Shown piece after piece: positions 25,701 through 34,618 of a stretch of 39,998 nucleotides of DNA (position 1 is the first letter of the stretch; every line of letters begins with the position of its first letter). The position numbers and the translations under genes are program-made. The notes beneath the pieces were generated by a model. It was not told where the DNA came from and searched no databases. It saw only the letters and a program-made list of their open reading frames with translations. The DNA is from Deltaproteobacteria bacterium (GTDB taxonomy: Bacteria > Desulfobacterota > Desulfuromonadia > Geobacterales > Pseudopelobacteraceae), in the NCBI GenBank assembly GCA_021782545.1, contig JAJXUW010000006.1, forward strand, positions 1-39,998. Direction: 5' to 3'.

Positions 25701-26257
25701 TGGGAGGGCGGGAACAGATCGATGATGCCGCCCCGGATGGCGAAACTGCCTGGTTCTTCCACCAATGAAGCCGGGGTATAGCCGAGGTGCACCAGCTGGT
25801 CGAGGAGCTGATCCCGGTCGAGTTCGTCATCGGGAGCCAGGGCGCAGGAGCTGCTGCGCAGCACCGAGCGAGGGATGACTCGCTGCATGAGGGCCGCAAC
25901 CGGCGTGACCACCGTGACAGCGTCTTGCTGGAGCAGCCTGAAGAGGGTCTGCAGTCGTGCGCCGCTGATGTCGGCGGGAGGAGAGACGGTCGAGAACGGC
26001 AGCCCTTCCCAGGCCGGAAAGCTGCACAAGTTTGGCACATCGCAGAACGCAAGTTCGCGGATCAGCTCGTCAGCTGTAGCCTGATCGGCGGCGACCACCA
26101 GGAGTTGGCGGTTGTTGGTGCGGGCCAGTTCGGCAATCGTCAGGGCCGGTCCACAGCCGCACAGGCCGGTGAGCAGTAACGGTCCGCGACGACCGGGACG
26201 CTGCAGGTCGGACAGATGCTGATTGGCAAATAGGGTGGGAAATGAGGGTGACGGCAT
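22763..26257 (-). CDS. mfd: Transcription-repair coupling factor
   Basis: The 1164-residue protein carries the full Mfd plan. The N-terminal UvrB-like domains are followed by the RNA polymerase-interacting domain (near HIDHGIGIYRGL). Next are the RecG-type motor with Walker A GDVGYGKTE at 653-661, VLVPTTILAQQHFETF and DEEQRFG. The TRCF C-terminal domain ends the protein. Mfd displaces stalled RNA polymerase with ATP and recruits UvrA to template-strand lesions. Length matches the family (about 1150). It is the second gene of its operon, 13 bases after the hypothetical gene. uvrA lies 2.2 kb away on the other strand. Confidence 0.97.
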   Translation of the reverse strand: MPSPSFPTLFANQHLSDLQRPGRRGPLLLTGLCGCGPALTIAELARTNNRQLLVVAADQATADELIRELAFCDVPNLCSFPAWEGLPFSTVSPPADISGARLQTLFRLLQQDAVTVVTPVAALMQRVIPRSVLRSSSCALAPDDELDRDQLLDQLVHLGYTPASLVEEPGSFAIRGGIIDLFPPSQPRPVRIELFGDTIETLRSFDPVSQRSLEPLKRLTLLPSRELLLTNEVLEAFLPRLKIRADELDLPADRRRSLAEELQQSVYPEGVDYLQPLFHPGLETFFDYLDAPLLALVDPTVLEQASANQASDLLLGTQKALAEGRLHPQPQELYLAPEALATLVDRQQRIEMPLLALSDQRPDRMSIAIPCENNADLRVAVGRDREHALQGISVRLQEWQAHGWRCIIICHQPSQAERLKTLLEPYGIVPAAQLAEGLTTALDLAAATPFVLALGELTCGCRLPGLKLALIVEEELFGKRVRRKSGVSALRSKQIMASLAELKPGDAMVHIDHGIGIYRGLQHLKMGAIEGDFLLLEYAGNDKLYLPIDRLGLVQRYVGGEGAQPHPAKLGGTGWEKTRSKAKKAVEELAAELLEIYARRQASQGFAFSPPDELYREFEATFPWEETPDQLSAIMDVLADMQHSRPMDRLVCGDVGYGKTEVALRAAFKAVLDGKQVAVLVPTTILAQQHFETFTGRLKEHPVTVEMLSRFRTATEQKAILERVKKGEIDIIIGTHRLLQKDVAFKDLGLLIVDEEQRFGVKDKDRLKKYRASVDIMTLTATPIPRTLHMSMMGIRDLSIIDTPPVDRQAIRTVVARDRDELIQEAVRRELQRDGQVFFVHNRVQSIGLVAERLRRLVPEARIAVAHGQMEEKELEKVMLGFMHGQTNLLLCTTIIESGLDIPRANTMIVDRADTYGLSQLYQLRGRIGRSAVRGEAYLLIPGAGAITQDARERLKIIQEITELGAGFRIATHDLELRGAGDLLGPRQSGAVADIGFEYYNQLLEEAIAQLKGEALEERCEPEINLAVAAYIPESYVPDTNQRLMLYKRLVQAEADDDVDGTMAEMADRYGHLPPTAVTLGDVMRLRIRLKERKIQKLDNDGKRLILTFHPATPVQPERLIELIRREPAVYQFTPDHKLLVTLPLNATNADLLTVANDTAHRLG

Positions 26258-26270
26258 GGTGTGTGTGGAT

Positions 26271-26840
26271 CTATTCGTTGCTTTGTTTGTGTTTCATGCT
26301 GGCCTTGATCTTGGGTTTGCCGTCTTCCACCACGACGCGGAACTGGACATCGTTGCTCCCCAGCTTTTGGGCCAGAATCGGGCGTTGTTTCTCAAGGATC
26401 GCCGTAAGTTGTTCCCGGCTCATGGAGGCGCTGACATGGCAGCTGCGTGAGGCCTCCTGCAACTCGCTGTAAATTCGTTCGACTTCCTGTTCCTGGGGGG
26501 AACGGTGTGGTTTAGTGTCAGTCGTGGTGGCGTTGCCGCGCGTGCCTTCATGCAATTTAGCCCTGAAACGATCACGGGAGTAGCGGCCTTCCTCGATCTC
26601 GCGCAGGATGCGGCTCCAGTGCTGGCGGTAACTGTTGAAACGGGCCACCAGGCCGTTGTAGCGATGTTTGTACATCGTATTGGTGATCGGGACGGCAGCG
26701 TAGCGCCGCGCCAGTCTTTCCACCTCTTCCAGCAACTTGAGCGGTTCGCGTTTTTCCAGCCCGATGAAGTACTGTTCATAGTAGGTGATCAGTTCCTTCA
26801 GGCGGGCCTCAAATATGAGCAGGTCTTCGGCGATTCCCAT
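26271..26840 (-). CDS. Conserved hypothetical protein, MXAN_5187 C-terminal-like
   Basis: A 189-residue soluble, strongly charged protein that is mostly helical. The first 110 residues are rich in Arg, Tyr and Glu (for example KHRYNGLVARFNSYRQHW). A polar linker and a C-terminal stretch with a mixed alpha/beta pattern follow. It reminds me of the small proteins of deltaproteobacteria named after MXAN_5187; I cannot confirm this without a search. No signal peptide, membrane segment or catalytic motif is visible. It is the first gene of the operon with mfd and two foldases. Confidence 0.55.
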   Translation of the reverse strand: MGIAEDLLIFEARLKELITYYEQYFIGLEKREPLKLLEEVERLARRYAAVPITNTMYKHRYNGLVARFNSYRQHWSRILREIEEGRYSRDRFRAKLHEGTRGNATTTDTKPHRSPQEQEVERIYSELQEASRSCHVSASMSREQLTAILEKQRPILAQKLGSNDVQFRVVVEDGKPKIKASMKHKQSNE

Positions 26841-26872
26841 GATCTCTCAAAAATTCAATGATTTCGCAGGGC

Positions 26873-26901
26873 ACTATAGGGCTAAAAAGGGCACCTGTAA
26901 A
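26873..26901 (-). promoter_or_regulatory. Promoter of the mfd-foldase operon
   Basis: On the minus strand: TTTACA (26896-26901), 17-base spacer, TATAGT (26873-26878). Each hexamer is one base from consensus. It lies 33 bases before the first gene. Confidence 0.65.
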
Positions 26902-26923
26902 GCATTTCCGCCAACATGTCCGC

Positions 26924-26952
26924 TTGACGGGCTGGGGGCACGCCGTTAAGAT
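26924..26952 (+). promoter_or_regulatory. Candidate glmU promoter
   Basis: TTGACG (26924-26929), a 17-base spacer, TAAGAT (26947-26952), 35 bases before the glmU start and back to back with the mfd-operon promoter. Confidence 0.55.
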
Positions 26953-26987
26953 TATGCAAAATACCATGCATCACGCAGGAGCGTTTC

Positions 26988-28367
26988 ATGTCGATGATCG
27001 CCGCTGTGGTCCTTGCCGCAGGCAAAGGGACCCGTATGAAGTCCGACCGGATCAAGGTGTTACACGAGGTTGCAGGCCAACCGATGCTGGCATGGCCCCT
27101 GGCCGCTGCGCGGGAGGCTGACGCCCGCGAACTGGTGGTGGTGGTCGGGCACCAGGCGGAGCAGGTCCGTGAACACCTGGCAGGCGAACCGGGGGTGCGT
27201 ATTGCCGTGCAGGAGGAACAGTTGGGAACCGGGCATGCCGTAGCCTGCGCCCTGCCGGAGGTGTCGGAAGACAACGCGCCGGTGTTGATCCTGTGCGGCG
27301 ACACCCCGCTTCTGACCGGTGCGACGCTCCAGCGGCTGGTTGAGGCCCACCACGCCGGCGGTGCTGCGGTAACGGTGCTGACCGCACGTTTCGACAATCC
27401 CTTTGGCTACGGCCGCATTGTCCGTGATGCGGCGGGTAACGTGCGACGTATCGTCGAACAGAAGGACTCTACCCCTGAAGAGGCGGCAATCACCGAGGTA
27501 AATAGTGGCATCTACTGCATGGATCTGGCGTTTCTCCGCGCTCATATCAACCGTCTGGGCAGTGAGAATGCCCAGAACGAGTACTACCTGACCGATCTGG
27601 TGGCCATTGCGGTGGCAGAGCATCACCGCTGTATCGCCGTGGAGGCTGAGGACCCGCGGGAGATCATGGGGGTGAACGACCGCCAACAGCTGGCCTATGC
27701 CGGGCATCTGCTGCGGCAGCGGATCAACAGCCGCCTGATGCGGGACGGCGTGACCCTGATTGACCCCGAACGGACCTATATCGATGCCGGGGTGGTGATC
27801 GGGCCTGACACCGAGATCTGGCCCGGCTGCGTTTTGCAGGGGCGGACGGTGATCGGCCGGGGCTGCCTGCTGGAGAGCAGCGTCCAGGTGTGCGACTGTA
27901 CGGTGGGTGACCGGTCCCATCTAAAAAGCGGCAGTGTTCTCGAGGGGGCCGTACTCCACGCCGGGGTGGCGGTAGGGCCGATGGCCCACCTGCGGCCCGG
28001 CACGGTACTGCATGACGAGGTGAAGATCGGCAATTTCGTGGAGATCAAGAAGGCGGTGCTGGGGGTGGGGAGCAAGGCCTCGCACCTGACCTATCTGGGG
28101 GATGCGGAGATCGGACGCGACGTGAACGTGGGGTGTGGCACCATTACCTGTAATTACGACGGGGTGAACAAGCACCGGACCGTGATCGGCGACCGTGTGT
28201 TCGTGGGCAGTGACGTACAGCTGGTGGCACCGGTGACCGTGGGAGACGGCGCCTTGATCGCGGCCGGTACGACGGTGACCCGGGATGTGCCGCCGGATTC
28301 CCTGGCCATCGCCCGCACCCCGCAGGTGAACAAAGAAGGCTGGTGTCTCCGGCACAAAAAAGGCTGA
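26988..28367 (+). CDS. glmU: Bifunctional GlmU: GlcNAc-1-P uridyltransferase / GlcN-1-P acetyltransferase
   Basis: The 459-residue enzyme has an N-terminal pyrophosphorylase domain (LAAGKGTRMKSD at 9-20, QLGTGHAV, CGDTPLL) and a C-terminal left-handed beta-helix of hexapeptide repeats. The acetyltransferase site is in SHLTYLGDAEIG and GCGTITCNYDG. It makes UDP-GlcNAc, the entry to peptidoglycan and lipid A. Length is typical (about 456). ATG 26988 follows GCAGGAG; a second ATG two codons on is equally possible. Its partner glmS is not in the window. uvrA follows after 79 bases. Confidence 0.97.
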   Translation: MSMIAAVVLAAGKGTRMKSDRIKVLHEVAGQPMLAWPLAAAREADARELVVVVGHQAEQVREHLAGEPGVRIAVQEEQLGTGHAVACALPEVSEDNAPVLILCGDTPLLTGATLQRLVEAHHAGGAAVTVLTARFDNPFGYGRIVRDAAGNVRRIVEQKDSTPEEAAITEVNSGIYCMDLAFLRAHINRLGSENAQNEYYLTDLVAIAVAEHHRCIAVEAEDPREIMGVNDRQQLAYAGHLLRQRINSRLMRDGVTLIDPERTYIDAGVVIGPDTEIWPGCVLQGRTVIGRGCLLESSVQVCDCTVGDRSHLKSGSVLEGAVLHAGVAVGPMAHLRPGTVLHDEVKIGNFVEIKKAVLGVGSKASHLTYLGDAEIGRDVNVGCGTITCNYDGVNKHRTVIGDRVFVGSDVQLVAPVTVGDGALIAAGTTVTRDVPPDSLAIARTPQVNKEGWCLRHKKG

Positions 28368-28446
28368 GCGGGTGCCGGTGGTCGTCTGCCTGGTAATGTA
28401 CAAGAGTAGTTTAAATCAAGATCCCAAAGGTATGTAGTGACACAAT

Positions 28447-31257
28447 ATGTCTTATGAAAGCATCAAGATAAAAGGTGCCTGCGAGCATAATCTCAAGTGC
28501 ATCGATGTCGAGATACCGCGTGACCGGCTGGTGGTGATCACCGGTCTGTCCGGCTCCGGCAAGTCCACCCTGGCCTTCGACACCATTTACGCCGAGGGGC
28601 AGCGCCGTTATGTGGAGTCTCTCTCCGCCTATGCCCGTCAGTTTCTGGAGCAGATGGAAAAACCGGATGTGGAGTCCATCGAAGGGCTCTCCCCTGCCAT
28701 CTCCATCGAGCAGAAGACCACCTCAAAAAATCCCCGTTCCACCGTCGGTACGGTCACCGAGATTTACGACTACCTGCGACTCTTGTTCGCCCGGGTCGGT
28801 CGACCGCACTGCCATGGGTGCGGCAAGCCGATAGCCGCCCAGACCGTCTCCCAGATGGTGGATCGTCTGAGCGCCCTGCCGGAAGGGACCAGGGTGCAAC
28901 TGCTGGCACCGATGATCCGCGGCCGCAAGGGAGAGTACAAAAAAGAGCTGCAGCAGCTGCGCAAGGAGGGGTTCACCCGGGTGGTGGTGGATGGGGTCCA
29001 GCGAGAGCTGGCCGACGAGATAGAGCTGGATAAGAAGAAGAAGCACGATATCGAGATCGTGGTGGACCGGGTGGTGATCAAGGAGGGGATTGCACGGCGG
29101 CTGGCCGATTCGCTGGAGACCGCCCTGGGGCACGCCGACGGTCTGGTGGTGGCGCAGATCGTCGATGGTGACCGTTTAACCTTTTCCGAGAAGTTCGCCT
29201 GCACCGACTGCGGCATTTCCTATCCTGAGATTGCGCCGCGCATGTTTTCCTTCAACAATCCCTACGGTGCCTGTCCCGATTGTACCGGCCTGGGTACCCG
29301 GATGTATTTCGATGCCGACCTCGTGGTGCCCAATCCGGATCTCTCGATCCGCGAAGGGGCCATTGCGCCTTGGGAAAAACGGCTCTCCGGCTGGTACCAT
29401 CTGATCTTGGAGGCGCTGGCCAAGGCCTATACGTTTTCCATCACCACCCCGTTTAAAGATCTGCCGTCCAAGCCCCGTGAGGTGATCCTGCACGGTTCCC
29501 GTGGCGAACTGGTTGAGTTTTGGTGGGAGGAGCAGGGGCGTCGTCACACCTATCGCAAGGAGTTCGAGGGGGTGCTGGGCAACCTGGAACGGCGGTATCG
29601 GGAGACCGAGTCGGATACGGCCCGGGAAGAACTGGAAAAGTACATGAACGTCATGCCCTGTCCCACCTGCAACGGGGCGCGGTTGAAAAAAGAGGCGCTC
29701 CATATCCTGGTGGGGGATAACAACATCCGGCAGGTGACCGCCCTGCCGATCCGTGATTGTCTGACATATTTTGACACGCTGGTGCTTACTGACAAAGAAC
29801 AGGGGATTGCTCGCAGGATACTGAAGGAGATCCGTGAGCGGCTTGGTTTTCTGGTCAATGTGGGGCTGGACTACCTTTCTCTAGACCGCAGTTCCGGCAC
29901 CCTTTCGGGCGGGGAGGGGCAGCGGATCAGGCTTGCCACGCAAATCGGTTCGTCATTGGTGGGGGTACTGTACATCCTGGACGAACCGTCCATCGGCCTG
30001 CACCAGCGTGATAACGAACGGTTGCTCAGCACCCTGCGTCACCTGCGGGATATCGGTAACACCGTGCTGGTGGTGGAACATGACGAGGACACCATTCTGG
30101 CGGCCGATCATGTGCTGGACATGGGGCCGGGTGCCGGTGTCCACGGCGGCGAGGTGGTGGCCCAGGGCACGCCGCAGGAGATCATGGCCAACCCGGCCTC
30201 GTTGACCGGTAAGTACCTGTCGGGTGCATTGACTATTCCGGTGCCGAAAAAGCGACGCCGCCCCGAACGGCAACTTGCCATCATCGGCGCCAGCGAAAAC
30301 AACCTGAAAGGGATCGATGTCGAGATACCGCTGGGGGTGATGACCTGTGTCACCGGTGTCTCCGGTTCCGGCAAGTCCACGCTGGTGATCGACACCCTGC
30401 ACAAGGTGCTCTGCCAACGGCTCTACAAAAGCCGTGAAAAGGCCGGCGCCCATCGGGATATCCGGGGGATTGAACACCTTGACAAGGTGATCAATATCGA
30501 TCAATCCCCGATAGGCCGCACTCCCCGCAGCAATCCGGCCACCTACACCGGCCTGTTCGGCGATATCCGCGACCTGTTCGCCGGCCTGCCCGAATCGAAG
30601 CTGCGGGGCTACAAGCCGGGCCGCTACTCGTTCAATGTCAAGGGGGGGCGGTGCGAGGCCTGCGCCGGTGACGGCATCCTCAAGATTGAGATGCACTTCC
30701 TGCCGGATGTCTTTGTGACCTGCGACGTCTGCCAGGGGGCCCGCTACAACCGCGAGACCCTTGAGGTGCTCTACAAGGGCAAGTCGATTGCCGACGTGCT
30801 GGGCATGACGGTGGAGCAGGCGCTGGAATTCCTCGGGGCGATCCCCAAGATCAAGAACAAGCTCAAGACCTTGATGGAAGTCGGCCTGGGCTACATCACC
30901 CTGGGGCAGTCGGCCACCACCCTCTCCGGCGGGGAGGCCCAGCGGGTGAAGCTGGCTAAGGAGCTGTCCCGCCGGGCCACCGGCCGCACCATCTATATCC
31001 TGGATGAACCGACCACCGGTCTACATTTTGCCGACATCGCCAAGCTCTTGGAGGTGCTGCACCGGCTGGTGGATACCGGCAACACCGTCGTGATCATCGA
31101 ACACAACCTGGATGTGATCAAGACCGCCGACTGGCTCATCGATCTTGGCCCGGAGGGGGGTGATCGGGGCGGCGAGATCGTGGCCTGCGGCACGCCGGAG
31201 CAGGTGGCCAGGGTAACCAAATCCTACACCGGAACATTCCTCAGGAAGCTGCTATGA
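28447..31257 (+). CDS. uvrA: Excinuclease ABC subunit A
   Basis: The 936-residue ABC-type ATPase has two Walker A motifs, GLSGSGKST (33-41) and GVSGSGKST (637-645). It has two ABC signatures, [12 protein letters not shown] and [12 protein letters not shown], and zinc modules with CTDC...CPDC and CEAC...CDVC spacing. UvrA scans DNA for damage and loads UvrB in nucleotide excision repair. Length is typical (about 940). The ribosome-binding site is weak (AAAGG 15 bases upstream). Its stop overlaps the NDH-2 start by four bases, so the two genes are translationally coupled. Confidence 0.98.
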   Translation: MSYESIKIKGACEHNLKCIDVEIPRDRLVVITGLSGSGKSTLAFDTIYAEGQRRYVESLSAYARQFLEQMEKPDVESIEGLSPAISIEQKTTSKNPRSTVGTVTEIYDYLRLLFARVGRPHCHGCGKPIAAQTVSQMVDRLSALPEGTRVQLLAPMIRGRKGEYKKELQQLRKEGFTRVVVDGVQRELADEIELDKKKKHDIEIVVDRVVIKEGIARRLADSLETALGHADGLVVAQIVDGDRLTFSEKFACTDCGISYPEIAPRMFSFNNPYGACPDCTGLGTRMYFDADLVVPNPDLSIREGAIAPWEKRLSGWYHLILEALAKAYTFSITTPFKDLPSKPREVILHGSRGELVEFWWEEQGRRHTYRKEFEGVLGNLERRYRETESDTAREELEKYMNVMPCPTCNGARLKKEALHILVGDNNIRQVTALPIRDCLTYFDTLVLTDKEQGIARRILKEIRERLGFLVNVGLDYLSLDRSSGTLSGGEGQRIRLATQIGSSLVGVLYILDEPSIGLHQRDNERLLSTLRHLRDIGNTVLVVEHDEDTILAADHVLDMGPGAGVHGGEVVAQGTPQEIMANPASLTGKYLSGALTIPVPKKRRRPERQLAIIGASENNLKGIDVEIPLGVMTCVTGVSGSGKSTLVIDTLHKVLCQRLYKSREKAGAHRDIRGIEHLDKVINIDQSPIGRTPRSNPATYTGLFGDIRDLFAGLPESKLRGYKPGRYSFNVKGGRCEACAGDGILKIEMHFLPDVFVTCDVCQGARYNRETLEVLYKGKSIADVLGMTVEQALEFLGAIPKIKNKLKTLMEVGLGYITLGQSATTLSGGEAQRVKLAKELSRRATGRTIYILDEPTTGLHFADIAKLLEVLHRLVDTGNTVVIIEHNLDVIKTADWLIDLGPEGGDRGGEIVACGTPEQVARVTKSYTGTFLRKLL

Positions 31258-32564
31258 ACGAGCACCAACAGGTCATGCGTAAGCGGGTGGTCATCGTCGG
31301 CATGGGGTTTGGCGGTATGCATGCAGCCAAGTCGCTGGCAGGCAGTCACCTCGAGGTGATCCTGGTCGACCGGACCAACTACCACCTGTTTCAGCCGCTG
31401 TTGTACCAGGTGGCAACGGCCGGCCTGGAAAAGGAATCGATTGCGTATCCGGTGCGTGCTCTGGCGCGCAGCTGGTACAACATGACCTTTCAGATGCGGC
31501 AGGTGACCGGCCTCGATCTGTCTGCCAAGAAGATCCTTACCGATAGCGGGGAGCTGGGCTACGACTACCTGATCCTGGCCGGCGGCAGTGTGACCAACTA
31601 CTTCGGCAACGCCGGGGTGGAACGTCACGCCTTTGATCTGAAGCGACTCCCCGACGCCGAACGGCTGCGCAACAGCATCCTGACTACCTTTGAGCAGGCC
31701 GCCCAGGAGACCGATCCGGCCCGTCGCCGGGAACTGTTGACCTTCGTCGTCGTGGGTGGCGGTCCCACCGGGGTGGAGTTCGCCGGTGCCTTGGCCGAAC
31801 TGATCCGGTATGTCTTCCGGAAGGACTATCCTTCCCTCAATCTGTCCGAGACCCGGGTGATTCTGCTGGAGGCCGCCCCGGCCCTGCTGGGGGCGATGCC
31901 GGAACGGCTGCGGCGGTACGCGGAGAAGCGGCTGCGGAGCATGGGGGTTGAGGTGCGCTGCAACACCCTGGTGGCGGACGCCACCCCTGGCGAGGTACGG
32001 CTGGGCAGCGGCGAGACCATCGCCACCCAGACCCTGTTCTGGTCGGCCGGGGTCAAGGCGGCGCCGCTGGCAGGGCTGGTTCCCGGCGAAAAAGGGGCCG
32101 GCGGCCGGGTCGTGGTGACCCCGGCATTGACCCTGCCGGGCCATGACGAGGTATATCTGGTGGGCGATATGGCCTCTGTCCTGCACCACGGCAAGCCGCT
32201 ACCGATGCTGGCACCGGTGGCGATGCAGGAGGGGTGTCATGCGGCCCGTTCCATTATCCGCCGGGAGCGGGGCGCATCGGCTGAGCCGTTTTGCTATATC
32301 GACAAGGGAAGCATGGCCACCATCGGCCGCAAAAGTGCCGTGGCGGTCTCGTTCGGGCTCTCGTTCGCCGGGTTTGGGGCGTGGCTGGTCTGGCTGTTTT
32401 TGCACCTCTATTATCTGATCGGTTTCCGTAACCGGATTATGGTCCTTTTGAACTGGGCCTGGTACTACTGGTTCCATGAACGACAGGTCCGGTTGATCAC
32501 GTCTGATGGTGCCGGGGCCGCTGGCAGGAAGGGATATGACCATGGTCAAGACCGCAACCTTTGA
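31254..32564 (+). CDS. ndh: Type II NADH dehydrogenase (NDH-2 family)
   Basis: The 436-residue flavoprotein has an N-terminal FAD motif GMGFGG (16-21) and [16 protein letters not shown] typical of NDH-2. The NADH-binding motif is [16 protein letters not shown], and the FAD-contacting VYLVGDMA follows. A C-terminal hydrophobic region (about 360-400, [17 protein letters not shown]) anchors it to the membrane. It passes electrons from NADH to quinone without pumping protons. The quinone is likely menaquinone, given mqnD. An alternative start is ATG 31275. It overlaps uvrA by 4 bases and the downstream small ORF by 29. Confidence 0.9.
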   Translation: MNEHQQVMRKRVVIVGMGFGGMHAAKSLAGSHLEVILVDRTNYHLFQPLLYQVATAGLEKESIAYPVRALARSWYNMTFQMRQVTGLDLSAKKILTDSGELGYDYLILAGGSVTNYFGNAGVERHAFDLKRLPDAERLRNSILTTFEQAAQETDPARRRELLTFVVVGGGPTGVEFAGALAELIRYVFRKDYPSLNLSETRVILLEAAPALLGAMPERLRRYAEKRLRSMGVEVRCNTLVADATPGEVRLGSGETIATQTLFWSAGVKAAPLAGLVPGEKGAGGRVVVTPALTLPGHDEVYLVGDMASVLHHGKPLPMLAPVAMQEGCHAARSIIRRERGASAEPFCYIDKGSMATIGRKSAVAVSFGLSFAGFGAWLVWLFLHLYYLIGFRNRIMVLLNWAWYYWFHERQVRLITSDGAGAAGRKGYDHGQDRNL

Positions 32565-32697
32565 GGCGTTGCTGGAGTCGCTGCAGGAGGAGGGCGACGG
32601 CTACCTCTTTACCCTGGAAGGCAGACAGTATCATATCAAGGATCGTAACGACGTCCGCACGATAGCGGAATCGCACGGCTATATCATTATCTACTGA
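32536..32697 (+). CDS. Small conserved-looking ORF of 53 residues
   Basis: An acidic 53-residue product with a predicted helix ([14 protein letters not shown]) followed by beta-rich segments (GYLFTLEGRQYHIKDR, ending HGYIIIY). GGAAGGG precedes the ATG at 32536, and the frame overlaps the last 29 bases of NDH-2. No signal peptide or membrane helix is present. I recognise no family. It ends seven bases before the converging chemoreceptor gene. The ribosome-binding site and protein-like composition argue for a real gene. Confidence 0.5.
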   Translation: MTMVKTATFEALLESLQEEGDGYLFTLEGRQYHIKDRNDVRTIAESHGYIIIY

Positions 32698-32704
32698 GAG
32701 CGGC

Positions 32705-34426
32705 TCAAGCGACAGACGGCGCAAGCCCGGGCATCAGGTAGGGCGCCTCTGCAGGGACGTCTGAACGTCCATATACGGCGGCCGGTTGTAGTTTGAAGCG
32801 GGCAACGATTTCCTGCAGGTCGCCGGCCATCTTCTCCAATGCCGCCGCCGCGCCGGTGAATTCCTGCGTGCCGCTGGCATTTTCGCAGATGATGGTGGTT
32901 ACTTCCCGGATATGGGTGGTGATCTCTTCTATCGAGGCACTCTGCTCCTCGGCTGCCGTTGCGATCTGGGCAACCTCGGCCGAGATGGTCTGGATGGTGC
33001 CGGCTACGTTCTGCAGCGCCTCACCGGTCCTGGCGACCATGGTTCTCCCCTGCTCCACCTCGGCAACCCCGCGGCCCATGGCGGCGATGGCATGGTTGGT
33101 CGCTGCCTGGATCGCCTGAATCATGCTGGATATCTCCTTGGTTGCGCTCGAGGTGCGCGCTGCCAGGGCACGTACCTCATCGGCGACCACGGCGAAGCCG
33201 CGGCCGTGATCGCCGGCCCGGGCCGCCTCGATGGCCGCATTCAACGCCAGCAGATTGGTCTGGTCGGCGATATCGTCAATGGTGGCGGTAATCGTGTTGA
33301 TCTGCACGGATTTGCTGCCCAGTTCGGTTATGAGCCCCGCCGTTTCCTGCACGTACTCGCCGATCCGTCGCATTGCTTCAATCGTTGCATGCATCACCTG
33401 CTGACTCTCATGGACGCCATCGTTGGCCTGCGCGGCGTTGGTGGCGGCTGTTGAGCAATTCCTGGCGATCTCCGACGCGGTCAGGTTCATCTCTCCGCTT
33501 GAGACCGATACGGCATCGATCCGGGTCGCCGACACCTCGGCCCGTTGCGCCATGGCCTCGGTGGTCATGTTGAGCTTGCCGGAGGAGGCGGAGAGCTGGC
33601 GCGCATCGCTGGTGACCCTGCTGATGATGCCATGGAGGGTGCTGGCCATCTGGTCAAGGTGGCGGGACAGGATATGCACCTCGTTGTGTGAATCCGGTGG
33701 AAAGGCGGCCTCCATACGGTGGCTCAGGTCGCCGTCGGCGATGGCATGCACGGTGCCGGTGAGTGCCTGTAACGGCTTGGTGATCCCCTTGGCAAGGAAC
33801 CATCCCAGGCCTATGGCGGTGGTTACCCCCAGCAGTAGACAGAGCAGGTTCATGACCAGGGCGGTCCGGGCCGTGGAGCTGTTCTCGTTGTAACGGTGCA
33901 AGGCCTGGGCGTCGTTTAGGGCCATGATCTTGGCAATGGTACCGTCGATCCGCTCGATGACATCGGCAGCCTGGTTGCGCATCATATTGACCGCTTCGTC
34001 TCGGTGCCCCGTCATGGCGAGCTCGATGATCTTGTCACGGAAATAGCGATACAGTTGCAGGTCGTCGCTGATCTGTTTGTGCAGGGCGCGTACCTCGGGT
34101 GAACGGTTGGAGTGGATGAAAATATCCAGGTCCTTCTGGACCGTGTGGTCGGTTTGGATCAATTTTTCCCGGTAGTCGTTCTGCCCCTGGGGCGATGGTT
34201 CGATGATGATGTCGCGCAGTATGGTAAGCGAGGTCTGGTAGCCCCTGACGACATCGGTGAGTTCACGGATCGGGGTGAGGTTCATCTGATACATATGGGT
34301 GGCGCTTCTGGTAACGTCCCAGATCACACCGGTGGAAACAATGCCGCTTAAGCCGGCTACACAGGCGGCCACCAGAAAGCCGGCCAGAATTTTTTTACCT
34401 AGGGTGAGTCGTTCATACCAGTTCAT
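32705..34426 (-). CDS. Methyl-accepting chemotaxis protein
   Basis: The 573-residue receptor has two membrane helices (about 12-35 and 188-210) flanking a four-helix-bundle (4HB_MCP-like) periplasmic sensor. A HAMP domain (about 212-265) and a long cytoplasmic coiled coil follow, with the signalling tip [20 protein letters not shown] and [15 protein letters not shown]. It is expected to control a CheA kinase. The ligand is unknown. There is no C-terminal CheR-tethering pentapeptide. ATG 34426 begins the membrane-insertion signal. It lies 192 bases after the heme sensor gene on the same strand. Confidence 0.92.
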   Translation of the reverse strand: MNWYERLTLGKKILAGFLVAACVAGLSGIVSTGVIWDVTRSATHMYQMNLTPIRELTDVVRGYQTSLTILRDIIIEPSPQGQNDYREKLIQTDHTVQKDLDIFIHSNRSPEVRALHKQISDDLQLYRYFRDKIIELAMTGHRDEAVNMMRNQAADVIERIDGTIAKIMALNDAQALHRYNENSSTARTALVMNLLCLLLGVTTAIGLGWFLAKGITKPLQALTGTVHAIADGDLSHRMEAAFPPDSHNEVHILSRHLDQMASTLHGIISRVTSDARQLSASSGKLNMTTEAMAQRAEVSATRIDAVSVSSGEMNLTASEIARNCSTAATNAAQANDGVHESQQVMHATIEAMRRIGEYVQETAGLITELGSKSVQINTITATIDDIADQTNLLALNAAIEAARAGDHGRGFAVVADEVRALAARTSSATKEISSMIQAIQAATNHAIAAMGRGVAEVEQGRTMVARTGEALQNVAGTIQTISAEVAQIATAAEEQSASIEEITTHIREVTTIICENASGTQEFTGAAAALEKMAGDLQEIVARFKLQPAAVYGRSDVPAEAPYLMPGLAPSVA

Positions 34427-34572
34427 GATTGCCCCCGCATCAGATGAGTTGCCCGTACCATGACAGCAGACTGTTACGGGGTAGTGTCAGGTCGGGCACA
34501 TGAACGCTACAAAAGGTACACCGTGGGAACCGGAACTGGGGGCATCGGTTGTGGGACTGCAGGGCGGGCAAG

Positions 34573-34597
34573 CGCCGTTTTGGCGTACGGCGTTTTT
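34573..34597 (+). terminator. Weak hairpin between the heme sensor and chemoreceptor genes
   Basis: CGCCGT (34573-34578) and ACGGCG (34587-34592) form a 6-base stem followed by TTTTT on the plus strand only. No plus-strand gene lies upstream to be terminated, and the minus-strand reading lacks the T-run. The rest of the 192-base gap holds no clear gene. Confidence 0.25.
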
Positions 34598-34618
34598 AAT
34601 TGCGTCGCCAGGGCGGCG

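Noticed and set aside
29953-30696. Minus-strand open frame of 247 codons opposite uvrA
   Set aside because: It covers the second ABC module of uvrA, whose plus-strand motifs are unmistakable.
34573-34592. Hairpin as a true terminator ending the heme sensor transcript
   Set aside because: The T-run follows only on the plus strand. The minus-strand transcript would have a short stem without a U-tail, so I keep it only as a weak feature.
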